A DNA stretch of 14,714 nucleotides from Hyphomicrobiales bacterium (GCA_025356765.1 JANXRO010000192.1:1-14714), one strand, 5' to 3'. Positions 1 through 9,100 are shown, counted from the stretch's first letter. Program-made: numbers and translations. Notes: generated by a model not told the origin, from the sequence alone.

Positions 1-1
1 T

Positions 2-157
2 GCCATTGATATTTACCGCCTGGGCGACACACCTGAGGGTGATAAAGCTTGCAAAGCATTGTTTGGTTTCTCGATCTTCTGGTTGTTTGCATTGTTTGCA
101 CTTATTTTGGCTGAAAAGCTGATCGGCATTCCAGCTTATCACTGGGTGTTGGCATGA
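2..157 (+). CDS. ctaB: Protoheme IX farnesyltransferase (heme O synthase), C-terminal end only
   Basis: This is the last 51 codons of a gene that begins before the window. It reads in frame from base 2 to the TGA at 155-157. The visible stretch starts AIDIYRLGD, continues through a hydrophobic segment (FGFSIFWLFALFALILAE), and ends in HWVLA. This matches the end of CtaB/Cox10, the polytopic membrane UbiA-family enzyme that farnesylates heme B to heme O on the way to the heme A of aa3 oxidases. The identification rests on this C-terminal pattern plus the cox assembly genes that follow at once; the catalytic aspartate-rich motifs lie outside the window. Its stop overlaps the next start (ATGA), suggesting translational coupling. 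Confidence 0.85.
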   Translation, partial: AIDIYRLGDTPEGDKACKALFGFSIFWLFALFALILAEKLIGIPAYHWVLA

Positions 158-297
158 AAGACAGGCCTGTGGCTTTTTCGCCTGCCGATATGAAGCGGCG
201 CAAAATGCGCGCTGTTGTAACCGCGTTGATTTTGGCGGGGCTTGTTGTTTTATTTTTTGTAACAACGATTTATAAAATCAAACAGGGCCTTCATTGA
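154..297 (+). CDS. coxF: CoxF-like small single-pass membrane protein of the cytochrome oxidase cluster
   Basis: This is a 47-codon frame that a length cut-off would miss. It starts with ATG inside the ATGA overlap with ctaB and ends in TGA, whose last base is the first base of the ctaG ATG (TGATG). The protein has a short polar, basic cytoplasmic N-terminus (MKDRPVAFSPADMKRRKMR), one hydrophobic helix of about 20 residues (positions 21-40, VVTALILAGLVVLFFVTTIY), and a short tail KIKQGLH. Small proteins of this size and shape between ctaB and ctaG are known in alphaproteobacteria as CoxF. The exact role is unclear; by position it is expected to help oxidase assembly or stability. Overlaps on both sides strongly support translation. 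The coxF name is by context and shape, with no diagnostic motif. Confidence 0.75.
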   Translation: MKDRPVAFSPADMKRRKMRAVVTALILAGLVVLFFVTTIYKIKQGLH

Positions 298-872
298 TGA
301 AGTTCGCCCAACCCAATAAAAAGCAAAACACGCGCGTGGCAATTATTGCTGCAGCTGGTGTGTGTTTGATGGTGGGTGGGGCTTATGCGGCCGTTCCTTT
401 TTATAAAGCCTTCTGCCAAGCCACCGGATTTGGCGGCACAACGCAGCGCGCGTTAAAGGCGCCAGACAAGGCCAGTGAAAAAACCATCACCATTCGTTTT
501 GATGCAAATAGCTCTTCAGATCTTGGTTGGAGTTTTCAGCCGCGCCAAACCCAAATGGTTGTAAAAATTGGCGAGCAAAACATTGCCTATTATGATGCCA
601 AGAACATTGGCAACCACGAAGGCACGGGCAGCGCTGTTTACAATGTAACGCCACCAACGGCCGGGCAGTTTTTTGATAAGATACAGTGTTTTTGTTTTAC
701 CAAACACACGTTGAAGCCCGGTGAGACTGCTGAATTTCCAGTTACATTTTTTGTTGATCCCGCCATTTTGGATGATGCTGATGGCAAGGGCATTCAAGAA
801 ATAACGTTATCTTATACGTTTTATCCTGCTGATGCGCCAAAGGTGGCGGATAAGCAGGCCAAGCTGAATTGA
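297..872 (+). CDS. ctaG: Cytochrome c oxidase assembly protein CtaG (Cox11 family)
   Basis: This 191-residue Cox11-family copper chaperone delivers copper to the CuB site of cytochrome c oxidase subunit I. It has a short cytoplasmic N-terminus, one membrane helix (about residues 14-33), then a periplasmic immunoglobulin-like domain. The copper ligands are visible: Cys40 in YKAFCQATGFGG just after the membrane, and the CFCF motif (Cys131 and Cys133) in DKIQCFCFTKHTLKPGE. The C-terminal FFVDP and LSYTFYPAD segments are also typical. I chose the ATG at 297, which shares a base with the preceding stop; an in-frame TTG at 294 is possible but less likely. The length is normal and all copper residues are present, so it should be functional. 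Confidence 0.95.
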   Translation: MKFAQPNKKQNTRVAIIAAAGVCLMVGGAYAAVPFYKAFCQATGFGGTTQRALKAPDKASEKTITIRFDANSSSDLGWSFQPRQTQMVVKIGEQNIAYYDAKNIGNHEGTGSAVYNVTPPTAGQFFDKIQCFCFTKHTLKPGETAEFPVTFFVDPAILDDADGKGIQEITLSYTFYPADAPKVADKQAKLN

Positions 873-890
873 GAATTTGAGGAGCACACC

Positions 891-1742
891 ATGGCTGACG
901 GACATAGCAAAAATCATGATTATCACTTGGTCAATCCAAGTCCTTGGCCCGTTGTAGGTGCTGTTTCAGCTTTCATCACAGCGGTTGGTGCGGTGACGTG
1001 GATGCATGGTGCGCCACCCTATGCCTTGATTATTGGTTTTGCATTGGTGCTTTACACCATGTTCATGTGGTGGGCTGACGTGATCAAGGAAGCCAACGCT
1101 GGCGACCACACACAGGTTGTGGCGTTGCATTTGCGTTATGGTATGTTGATGTTCATCGCCTCTGAAGTGATGTTCTTCGTGGCTTGGTTCTGGGCATTTT
1201 TTGATGCTTCGCTGTTTGCGGGTGAAGCCAAGCTTGCATCACGCGTGTTGGCCACGGGCGGCATTTGGCCGCCTAAGGGCACCACCGTGTTTGATGCTTT
1301 TCATCTACCGTTGCTGAACACTTTAATTTTGCTCACATCCGGCACAACCGTTACTTGGGCGCATCATGCTTTGCTTCATGGGGACCGCAAAGGATTGGAA
1401 CGTGGGCTGGCGTTGACCATTGTTCTTGGCCTCATTTTCACTTGCGTGCAGGCTTACGAATATAGCCATGCCATGTTTGCATTTTCAAATGCTAGCGGCG
1501 GCAATATTTACGGTTCAACCTTTTTCATGGCCACGGGCTTTCATGGTTTCCATGTGATCATCGGCACAATCTTTTTGATTGTGTGCTGGTTCCGCGCACG
1601 GGCTGGAGCATTTACACCTACGCAACATTTTGGCTTTGAAGCGGCTGCTTGGTATTGGCACTTTGTGGACGTGGTGTGGTTGTTCTTGTTCGTGTGCATT
1701 TATGTGTGGGGCAACCACGGCGGCGTGATGCCGCTTGAATGA
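891..1742 (+). CDS. ctaE: Cytochrome c oxidase subunit III
   Basis: This 283-residue integral membrane subunit III of aa3-type oxidase has about seven hydrophobic helices. Family marks include the N-terminal HDYHLVNPSPWP, MLMFIASEVMFFVAWFWAF in the third helix, YEYSHAMFAFS, and the C-terminal FEAAAWYWHFVDVVWLFLF. Subunit III stabilises subunit I and supports proton uptake; it holds lipids but no redox centre. A clear ribosome-binding site (GAGGAG at 880-885) sits upstream of the ATG, the only non-overlapped start in this part of the cluster, and the gap from ctaG is 18 bp. The gene ends in an ATGA overlap with the DUF983 gene. Confidence 0.96.
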   Translation: MADGHSKNHDYHLVNPSPWPVVGAVSAFITAVGAVTWMHGAPPYALIIGFALVLYTMFMWWADVIKEANAGDHTQVVALHLRYGMLMFIASEVMFFVAWFWAFFDASLFAGEAKLASRVLATGGIWPPKGTTVFDAFHLPLLNTLILLTSGTTVTWAHHALLHGDRKGLERGLALTIVLGLIFTCVQAYEYSHAMFAFSNASGGNIYGSTFFMATGFHGFHVIIGTIFLIVCWFRARAGAFTPTQHFGFEAAAWYWHFVDVVWLFLFVCIYVWGNHGGVMPLE

Positions 1743-2113
1743 GTGAAAACTATTATCCCGATTTCTCGCCATTCCAAACTGGCATGATGGGCAAGTGCCC
1801 GCGCTGTGGGCGCGGGCGATTGTTCAATGGTTATTTAAGTTTGGCGTCGTCTTGCACCAACTGTAAAATGAATTTTGATTTTGCCGATGCGGGTGATGGC
1901 GCAACATGGTTTGTGATGTTGTTCGCTTGTGTGTTTGGCGTGGGCAGCATTGTGGGCTTTGAGCTGGCCTATGAGCCACCAATTTGGGTGATGGTTTTGA
2001 TCGGCTTAGTGTTGATTGTGATTATTCCCATGTTGATGCTGCGCCCCATGAAGGGGCTGATGATTGCGCAACAATGGCGCATGAATGCCCATGAAGGACG
2101 CATCGAGAAATGA
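1739..2113 (+). CDS. DUF983 family membrane protein with N-terminal zinc ribbon
   Basis: This 124-residue protein has two CxxC pairs near its N-terminus, Cys20/Cys23 (GKCPRCGRGRLF) and Cys39/Cys42 (SCTNCKMNF), which should form a zinc ribbon. Two hydrophobic helices follow (about 57-77 and 82-101), then a short basic tail. This is the DUF983 pattern, a family commonly placed between subunit III and SURF1 in alphaproteobacterial cox clusters. Its biochemical function is not established; context suggests a role in oxidase biogenesis, which is inference. The start overlaps the ctaE stop (ATGA) and the stop overlaps the SURF1 start in the same way. Confidence 0.9.
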   Translation: MSENYYPDFSPFQTGMMGKCPRCGRGRLFNGYLSLASSCTNCKMNFDFADAGDGATWFVMLFACVFGVGSIVGFELAYEPPIWVMVLIGLVLIVIIPMLMLRPMKGLMIAQQWRMNAHEGRIEK

Positions 2114-2772
2114 CACGTCGAGTGTGGCCGGTGTTGGTTGCAACACTTGTTGGCCTTGCTATTTTGTGTTCCTTAGGCTTTTGGCAAGTGCAGCGCCTGG
2201 GACAAAAACAGGTTTTGATTGCGGCCTTGCAGACCCGCATGAATGAAGCGCCCGTGCCTTTGGCCTATGCTTTAAAGCGGGTGAGCGCAGGCGAAGATGT
2301 TGAATACCTCAAAGTGACAGCCAGCGGCGCATTGGATCTGACGCACATATTGAAAAAGCAATCATCGTTCAAAGGCATGCCCGCTTGGGAGGCCATTGCT
2401 CCCTTCATAGCCAGTGATGGCAGCACAGTTTTGGTTGATTTAGGCGTGGCTACAGCAACGCCAGCACCTATAAGCCAGTTGAACGGCATTGTTCGATTGC
2501 ACAACAAAGGCAAGGGTTATTTTGATAATGACAACAGTGCTGCAAACAATGAATGGTTTTGGTGGGATGTGCCAGCGATGCAGAAGGCCGCAGGCTTTTC
2601 CGGTCCCTTGATGATTGTTCAATCGTTGCAAAGTGGCTCGGGCTTTGAAGCCGCTGAAGCAAAAGTTGAACTTGCCAATAATCATTTGGGTTATGCCATC
2701 ACGTGGTTTGGTTTGGCCTTGGCACTGGTTGGGGTTTCTGGCGCGTTTATGTTGAGAAAGCCTAATGCTTGA
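2110..2772 (+). CDS. surf1: SURF1 family cytochrome c oxidase assembly protein
   Basis: This 220-residue SURF1/Shy1 family protein takes part in heme A insertion into, or early assembly of, oxidase subunit I. The layout is the classic one: an N-terminal membrane helix (about residues 7-25) followed directly by GFWQVQRLGQK, a periplasmic domain carrying PWEAIAPF and VDLGV-like segments, and a second helix near the C-terminus preceded by NNHLGYAITWFGLAL. The start overlaps the DUF983 stop by 4 nt (ATGA). The bacterial family is usually slightly longer (about 230-250), but both helices and the conserved blocks are present. Confidence 0.93.
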   Translation: MTRRVWPVLVATLVGLAILCSLGFWQVQRLGQKQVLIAALQTRMNEAPVPLAYALKRVSAGEDVEYLKVTASGALDLTHILKKQSSFKGMPAWEAIAPFIASDGSTVLVDLGVATATPAPISQLNGIVRLHNKGKGYFDNDNSAANNEWFWWDVPAMQKAAGFSGPLMIVQSLQSGSGFEAAEAKVELANNHLGYAITWFGLALALVGVSGAFMLRKPNA

Positions 2773-2833
2773 AAGGATAACATTGCCGCGCTAGAGCGAT
2801 TGTGGTTGCTGTTTTCAACAAGGGATCATTGTT

Positions 2834-4222
2834 TTGAAATTCATTTCCACGCGAGGCCAAGCGCCTAAACTTTCATTCGAAGGGGCCATGCTCTCTGGGC
2901 TGGCGCGTGATGGTGGGCTTTATGTGCCAGAGACAATTCCGAAATTTACCAAAGCTGAAATGATCGCATTGCGGGGGCGGCCTTATCACGATGTGGCCTT
3001 TGCCGTGTGCAGCAAATTTACCGTGGGTTCAATTCCGGCCCGTGAATTAAAGCGGATGATTGCTGAAGCCTATGCCACGTTTGATCATCCGGCTGTGTTG
3101 CCGTTAAAGCAACTTGAGGCCAACCAGTTTTTGCTTGAACTTTTTCATGGGCCAACGTTGGCGTTTAAAGATGTGGCCATGCAGCTTTTATCACGCATGA
3201 TGGACTGGAGTTTGGCCAGACATAACCGCCGCGCCGTTATTGTGGGTGCCACTTCTGGCGACACTGGTGGCGCTGCTGTTTCGGCTTTTGAACACAGCCA
3301 AAACGCCACGCTTTTTATCTTGCATCCGCATGGCCGCGTGTCTGATGTGCAACGACGGCAGATGACAACGGTGAAAAGCAAATCTATTTTCAACATTGCG
3401 GTTGAAGGCAATTTTGATGATTGTCAGGCCATTGTGAAAGCGCTGTTCAATGATTTGGCGTTTCGTGATGGCGTTGGTTTGGCGGGGGTTAACTCCATCA
3501 ACTGGGGCCGCATCATGGCCCAGATCGTTTATTATTTTTATGCTGGGCTGGCCTTGGGTGCGCCTGATCGTGAAATAAGTTTCTGTGTGCCATCGGCAAA
3601 TTTTGGCAATATGTTTGCGGGCCTTGTTGCAAAACGCATGGGCCTTAGCGTCGACAAGTTCATCGTTGCCACCAACAGCAATGACATTTTAGACCGCACA
3701 TTGAAAACTGGCCGATATGAAGTGACGGGCGTTCACCCCACCATAAGCCCTTCGATGGATATTCAAGTTTCCAGCAATTTTGAACGTTTGGTTTATTTGG
3801 CCAACAAGCGAGATACGTCAGCGGTTCGCGCGGCCATGGGCAGTTTGGCACAATCAGGTTCGTTCACTTTAAAGTCGCCAGCACTGAAGGCTATTTGCAG
3901 CGAATTTGATTCCGGTGCCACTTCTGAAGTTGAAACATCAGCCATGATGGCAAAAGCGTGGGCCGGAATGGGTGAGTTGCTCGACCCGCATAGCGCCGTG
4001 GGTCTTCATGTTGCTTTGCAGCATAAATTAAAATCGCCTTTGATTACATTGGCTACAGCGCATCCAGCGAAATTTCCTGACGCGGTGCACAATGCCACGG
4101 GCCAAAATGCTCGTTTACCCTCTCGACTATCTCACTTGCTCACCGCGCCAGAAAGTTTCACTATAGTGCCCAACAGCGTTGCAGCCGTGAAAGAGTTTAT
4201 TCTTTCCAACGACAAGCGTTGA
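2834..4222 (+). CDS. thrC: Threonine synthase
   Basis: This 462-residue PLP enzyme converts O-phosphohomoserine to threonine. Family marks are the opening KFISTRGQAP, the DGGLYVPE segment, the PLP lysine Lys112 in GPTLAFKDVAMQLL, the phosphate-binding VGATSGDTGGAA, and NSINWGRIMAQIVYYF. The length is normal for the long bacterial/fungal-type enzyme. The start appears to be TTG at 2834: the protein begins exactly where the family does, there is no in-frame ATG that preserves KFISTRG, and AAGGGA lies upstream at 2820-2825. A 61-bp gap separates it from SURF1, so it may have its own promoter, although none is convincing. The M16 peptidase gene follows after 12 bp. Confidence 0.95.
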   Translation: MKFISTRGQAPKLSFEGAMLSGLARDGGLYVPETIPKFTKAEMIALRGRPYHDVAFAVCSKFTVGSIPARELKRMIAEAYATFDHPAVLPLKQLEANQFLLELFHGPTLAFKDVAMQLLSRMMDWSLARHNRRAVIVGATSGDTGGAAVSAFEHSQNATLFILHPHGRVSDVQRRQMTTVKSKSIFNIAVEGNFDDCQAIVKALFNDLAFRDGVGLAGVNSINWGRIMAQIVYYFYAGLALGAPDREISFCVPSANFGNMFAGLVAKRMGLSVDKFIVATNSNDILDRTLKTGRYEVTGVHPTISPSMDIQVSSNFERLVYLANKRDTSAVRAAMGSLAQSGSFTLKSPALKAICSEFDSGATSEVETSAMMAKAWAGMGELLDPHSAVGLHVALQHKLKSPLITLATAHPAKFPDAVHNATGQNARLPSRLSHLLTAPESFTIVPNSVAAVKEFILSNDKR

Positions 4223-4234
4223 CTGGGAGTTTGT

Positions 4235-5500
4235 ATGTCGGTTGAAATTACCAAGCTGAAAAACGGCTTGCATGTTCTTACACATAACATGCCACATCTT
4301 GAATCTGTGGCCCTTGGTATTTGGGTAAAAGCGGGTGCGCGTGATGAAATGGCCCACGAAAATGGCGTGGCGCATTTTTTAGAACATATGGCTTTCAAAG
4401 GCACCAAGCGGCGTTCAGCCCAAGACATTGCCGAAGAAATTGAAAGTGCTGGTGGTGAGATCAATGCCGCCACCGGCATGGAAACCACCACCTATTATGC
4501 ACGCACCTTGAAAGCTGATTGGCCTTTGGCCATGGACATTCTGGCTGATATTTTCACATCGTCTACGCTTGAAGAATCTGAAATGGAGCGTGAAAGAGAT
4601 GTGATCTTGCAAGAAATTGCAGCCGCCAAAGACCAACCTGATGATTTGGTTTTTGAATTGGCGCAAACCGCGAGCTATGGCTCGCACCCTTTGGGCAGGT
4701 CTATTCTGGGCACCGAAGATTTGGTTAAATCGATGACGCGTGAGCAAATGCTGGGCTGGCGTGAGCGGAATTATTGGGCGTCACGCATGGTGGTGTGTGC
4801 AACCGGCAATGTTGACCACAAGGCTTTTGCAGAAGAAGCCGAAAAACATTTTGGCAAAATTCCGCAAGGCCATTTGCCCCAACGTCAACCGCCAAACTTT
4901 GGCGCTGAGGCAATGACGGAACAAAAGCCTTTAGACCAAACCCACTTGGTTGTTTCTTTTCCGGCACCGCATTACCGCGACCCACGAGTTTATCAATTGC
5001 AAGTTTTGGCAAGCATTTTGGGGGGCGGCATGTCTTCCAGGCTGTTTCAAGAGGTGCGTGAAAAACGCGGGCTTTGCTATAGCGTGTTTGCCTTTGGCAC
5101 AACCTATGAAGACACGGGCCAACTTGGCGTTTATGCAGCAACATCGCCCGACCACACACCGGCCCTGATTGAAGTGACAGCCAATGTGATGATGTCGATG
5201 ATGGGTGAGATTACGCCCAAAGAAATTGAACGCGCCAAGGCGCAGCTGAAAACATCGATCGTGATGAATTTGGAAAGTGCGTCTTCACGCGCAGATCAAA
5301 TTGCCCGGCAGTTTTTGGCATTCGGTGAAGTGCCTGATATGGCCACATTGATAGCCAAGATTGAGGCGGTTACCATTGAACAGGTTCGAGCCCTCGCTGG
5401 CGATATTTTTGGCAAAGGTGTTCCTTCTATGAGCGCTGTTGGCCAACTTTCTTCGCTGGAAAGCCATGCGGCCTTGGCCTCTCGTTTTCAGATAAAGTGA
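4235..5500 (+). CDS. M16 family zinc metallopeptidase (processing-peptidase-like)
   Basis: This 421-residue M16 peptidase resembles the mitochondrial processing peptidase beta subunit and bacterial homologues (PqqL/YmxG-like). The inverted zinc motif HxxEH is intact (His47, Glu50, His51 in GVAHFLEHMAFKGT). The distal glutamate fits at Glu127 in ERERDVILQEI, about 76 residues later. AGGEINAATGMETTTYYA and, in the C-terminal half, GGGMSSRLFQEVREKRGLCYSV are further family blocks. There is no signal peptide, so it should be cytoplasmic; its natural substrate is unknown. The ATG is preceded by GGGAG at 4225-4229. A thrC-M16-GNAT order is common in alphaproteobacteria. The stop overlaps the next gene's GTG start. 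Confidence 0.93.
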   Translation: MSVEITKLKNGLHVLTHNMPHLESVALGIWVKAGARDEMAHENGVAHFLEHMAFKGTKRRSAQDIAEEIESAGGEINAATGMETTTYYARTLKADWPLAMDILADIFTSSTLEESEMERERDVILQEIAAAKDQPDDLVFELAQTASYGSHPLGRSILGTEDLVKSMTREQMLGWRERNYWASRMVVCATGNVDHKAFAEEAEKHFGKIPQGHLPQRQPPNFGAEAMTEQKPLDQTHLVVSFPAPHYRDPRVYQLQVLASILGGGMSSRLFQEVREKRGLCYSVFAFGTTYEDTGQLGVYAATSPDHTPALIEVTANVMMSMMGEITPKEIERAKAQLKTSIVMNLESASSRADQIARQFLAFGEVPDMATLIAKIEAVTIEQVRALAGDIFGKGVPSMSAVGQLSSLESHAALASRFQIK

Positions 5501-6078
5501 ACGTGCTTAAACTGTTTCAAAAGATTGCCAGTTATCAGAATGTTGAAGGCAATTTGGTGACGTTGCGTGCACCCCAGCCTGATGATTTTGAACAATGGTG
5601 CGATGTGCGCCAGAAAAGCCGCGAGTTTTTGGAAAAGTGGGAACCTACCTGGCAACCCGATGAATTTTCCAAATTTGCGTTTCGCGAGCGCGTGCGAATC
5701 TATCGGGCCCGTGCGCGCGATGATGTGGCCTATGCGTATTTTTTGTTTGAAAAGCAGCAGGGGCAGTTGGTGGGCGGCCTGACACTGAGCCACATTCGAC
5801 GGGGCGTTTCACAGGCAGCAACACTGGGTTATTGGATGGGCCAGAACTTCACGCGGCGCGGCTATATGACCGATGCGATTGACGCCTTGACGAGCGTTGC
5901 TGGCACACGGTTTGGCTTGCACCGAATTGAAGCGGCCTGTTTGCCGCATAATGAAGCTTCGCGAAATTTGCTTGCCAAATGTGGCTTTGAACAAGAAGGT
6001 TATGCAAAATCATACGTGAAAATTGCTGGCCAATGGGAAGACCATGTGCTTTTTGCCAAGTTGACAAATGTGAACTGA
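5497..6078 (+). CDS. GNAT acetyltransferase, RimJ/RimL-like
   Basis: This 193-residue GNAT-fold protein resembles the RimJ/RimL N-alpha-acetyltransferases that modify ribosomal protein or other protein N-termini using acetyl-CoA. Visible marks are LVTLRAPQPDDFEQW near the start, the acetyl-CoA pyrophosphate loop GQNFTRRGYMTDAI (about 115-128), and HRIEAACLPHNEASRNLLAKCGF (142-164) leading to GYAKSYVKIAGQWEDHVLF, the usual RimJ ending. The GTG start at 5497 overlaps the M16 stop (GTGA). I see no good ribosome-binding site, so translation probably depends on coupling. The specific substrate cannot be told from the sequence. Confidence 0.88.
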   Translation: MNVLKLFQKIASYQNVEGNLVTLRAPQPDDFEQWCDVRQKSREFLEKWEPTWQPDEFSKFAFRERVRIYRARARDDVAYAYFLFEKQQGQLVGGLTLSHIRRGVSQAATLGYWMGQNFTRRGYMTDAIDALTSVAGTRFGLHRIEAACLPHNEASRNLLAKCGFEQEGYAKSYVKIAGQWEDHVLFAKLTNVN

Positions 6079-6116
6079 CAATCGCCTTCAACTTGCCAGA
6101 CCGCTAGATTGTACAA

Positions 6117-9100
6117 ATGATTCGTTTGCTGGGAAACGCTCGAACACTGTTGTTGGTATTGCTGGTCTTTCTGGCAGCGCCGGGTGTTGGGTTGGCGGGC
6201 ATTTTAGATGTTGATCAAAACAGCAATGAAGTGAATCTTGCGGCCTATCGCGAACCAATTGCAGCACAACGCGCCAATATTAATGTGCAGGGGCCAACAG
6301 ATCCTACCCTTGCCACTTTAAACGCAGTAGGCCCCGGGCCCACCTATTATTGGTCACTATTTTCATTTCATAACACAACTGATCAGCCATTGAATTTTTC
6401 TCTGGTTCTTGCACCGCAGCGCTTTGCCGGATCAGGCTTTTTGCCGGCAAAAAATGTTGGTCAATCGGCTTTGGGCGCGGTGTTGACTAAAACTTCTGCT
6501 GCCATCGTGCTTGATGTTGACGGATCGGTTAGAAGTTTAAACTTTTCAGTGGCCAGCAAAGAGACAGTGAATATTGCTGTGGAAAGCTTGGACGGCACGT
6601 TAAACGCGACGCTGTTGCAAAAAGCAGCGTGGCAAAAATCGCGCAGCGAAGTAGCATTTTTTCAGGGGCTAATTCTCGGCATTGCGTTGATTGTAACGCT
6701 GGGAATTCTCGCTTGTTATGGCTTTCGACCAAGTCTTGCCATTTTGGCAGGATGGGTTTTTAGTTTGGCATCATTTCTCTTCATCGTTTTTGATATTGGA
6801 TTTGACGCAGGAATTTTGAGCGGTCTGTCCTCGGGCATGACGCGTGTGATTTTAGAAAGTGCAATGACTGGCAGCCTTGCTTTGTGTGCGGTGTGCTTTT
6901 TGGGTGTTGACCCTAAGCGTTCTCTGTTTGGCATGGGGCTTTTGGCAGTTCCATTTTTGGCCCTTGCCAATGTAACCTATGGTTTGGTGGAGCCTAACAT
7001 TGCAACAGGTCTGTCGCGGGGTGGTTTTGCTTTGGTTGGCACTGCGGGAGCCCTTCGCACGTGGTGGCAGCGCGGCAAAAATGCAAATCTGATTGACCCC
7101 ACTTTGGTTTTTTGGTCGCCGCTTTTGGTGTGGATTGTTTTTGCGGGCATTATTGCGAATATGCCAAATCGCAGTGAGGTGTTGGCGCCATTTTTAGAGG
7201 CGTCATTGGCCGCCGTTTTGGTGGCATTGGCTGTGGCGCTTTTGCGCTTCATGTTCACTCAAGGTCTGATTTCCAAACCATTTATAACCGATGCAAACCG
7301 CCGCAGCTTGGCGCTGGCCAGCGGGGGCCATGTTTTATGGGAGTGGCATCCAGCAACGGCAATTTTGAACACGGGCGAAGAACTGGCGGTTGATCTGGGT
7401 TACACGAACAAACCCCTATTTCGTGATCTTGTGCATCCCTTGGATTTGAAGGGTTATGAAAAATTGGCACAGCGGATTGATTTTCATGGCGGCGATATTG
7501 TTGAAATGGAATTGCGTCTGAAAGACGTTGACGGAAGTTATCGTTGGTTTGGCTTGCAAGCCCGCGCTTTGCTTGGGTCAAATAGAACTGTTGAACGTTG
7601 TATTGGAACGCTGACTGATATTAGCAAATTGAAACAGGCCGAAGAGCGAATGTCGGTTGGCGCTTTAGAAGATGTGGTCACCGGCCTGCCCAACAAGGCC
7701 TTGTTGGTTGAGAGATTGACGCGGGACTCTGGCAAGGCAGGCGCATCGCCTTTGCGCGTGGTGCTGGTTGATCTTGATCGCTTTAAAGTGATCAACGATG
7801 GCTTAGGACAAGAGCAAGGCGATAAGATTTTAAAAATTATTGGTTTTCGCCTGAATGAATTGACGGATGCTGATGAAACCGTTGCAAGATTATCGGGGGG
7901 GCAATTTGCTTTGTTGTGTGCCGAGCGGATTGATCGAGGAGATTTTTCAGAATTCAGCAAGGCTCTGCAAGATTGTGTTGCCGCACCCGTTACACTGGGT
8001 GCCCAGCATATTGTTATGACGGCCAGCATTGGTGTTTCCATGCCCAGCAATAGCAGCCATAAACCGCAAGACCTGATTGATCAAGCCAATGTTGCCATGT
8101 TGGAAGCGCGCAGCGATGGCGGTGGCCGTGCTGTGGTTTATCACGGTGATATGGTGGATGATCGGGCAAGGTTGCTTTCGTTGGAAATCGATCTGCGCCG
8201 CGCCTTGGCACAAAATGAAATTGAAGTTTATTTCCAGCCGATTGTTTATTTGGCTACTTTAGAGATTGCTGGCTTTGAAGCTTTGGCGCGCTGGCGGCAC
8301 CCTAAGCTTGGGTTGCTTACACCTTCTGAGTTTATTGAGATTGCTGAAACCACTGGCATGATTGGCGAGATTGGCCATTTTATTTTGGCGGGTGCGGCGC
8401 GTCAGCTTGGTATTTGGCAACGGGTGATGATGCGGGGCCGGGCATTTTTTGTGTCGGTTAACGTTTCAGCTGTGCAATTGATGGGGCAAGATTTGCTGCG
8501 CCAAGTCAAAGCAATATTGGACCGTGAGGTTTTACAGCCCGGCACGTTGAAAATTGAAATTACAGAAACAGTGATTATGCGTCAGCCGGAAAGGGCAGCA
8601 AAAATTTTGCAACAATTGCAAGCCTTGGGCGTTGGCTTGGCCTGCGATGATTTTGGAACGGGCTTTTCCAGCCTTGCTTCCCTGCGAGACTTTCCCTTTG
8701 ATACATTGAAGATTGACAGGTCTTTCATCCGGCCCGAAAACTTTGATGAGCGCAATGAAAAGATCATCACATCCATCACCAGTTTGGCAAACAGCTTGGG
8801 CATGGGCGTGGTAGCCGAGGGCATTGAAAGCCAGACGCAGATTGATCGCTTGGCGGCCTTGGGCTGTGAGTTGGGGCAAGGTTATTTGCTAGGCTTTCCT
8901 GAAACAGCACTGGCCGCTAGTGAGCGCTTGGCACTGATGAAACAAAACGGGCCAGCCAACGCTGCGCGACAGGGACTGGAAGAGGCACTCAGCCTCTATG
9001 CTTTCAAACCCACGTATTCGCGCCCGCTTGATGATTTTTATGATGTGTTTGAACACCCCACACCGGAAGAGCTTCCTTCCATATTCCTGGTGCCGCAAAA

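Noticed and set aside
4725..5159. A 144-codon open frame on the minus strand inside the M16 peptidase gene
   Set aside because: It is antisense to conserved peptidase sequence and its translation is Cys/His/Arg-rich, typical of a shadow frame.
7538..8050. A 170-codon open frame on the minus strand inside the EAL gene
   Set aside because: It lies wholly against intact GGDEF coding sequence, its translation is Ser/Arg-rich, and it shows no known motif.
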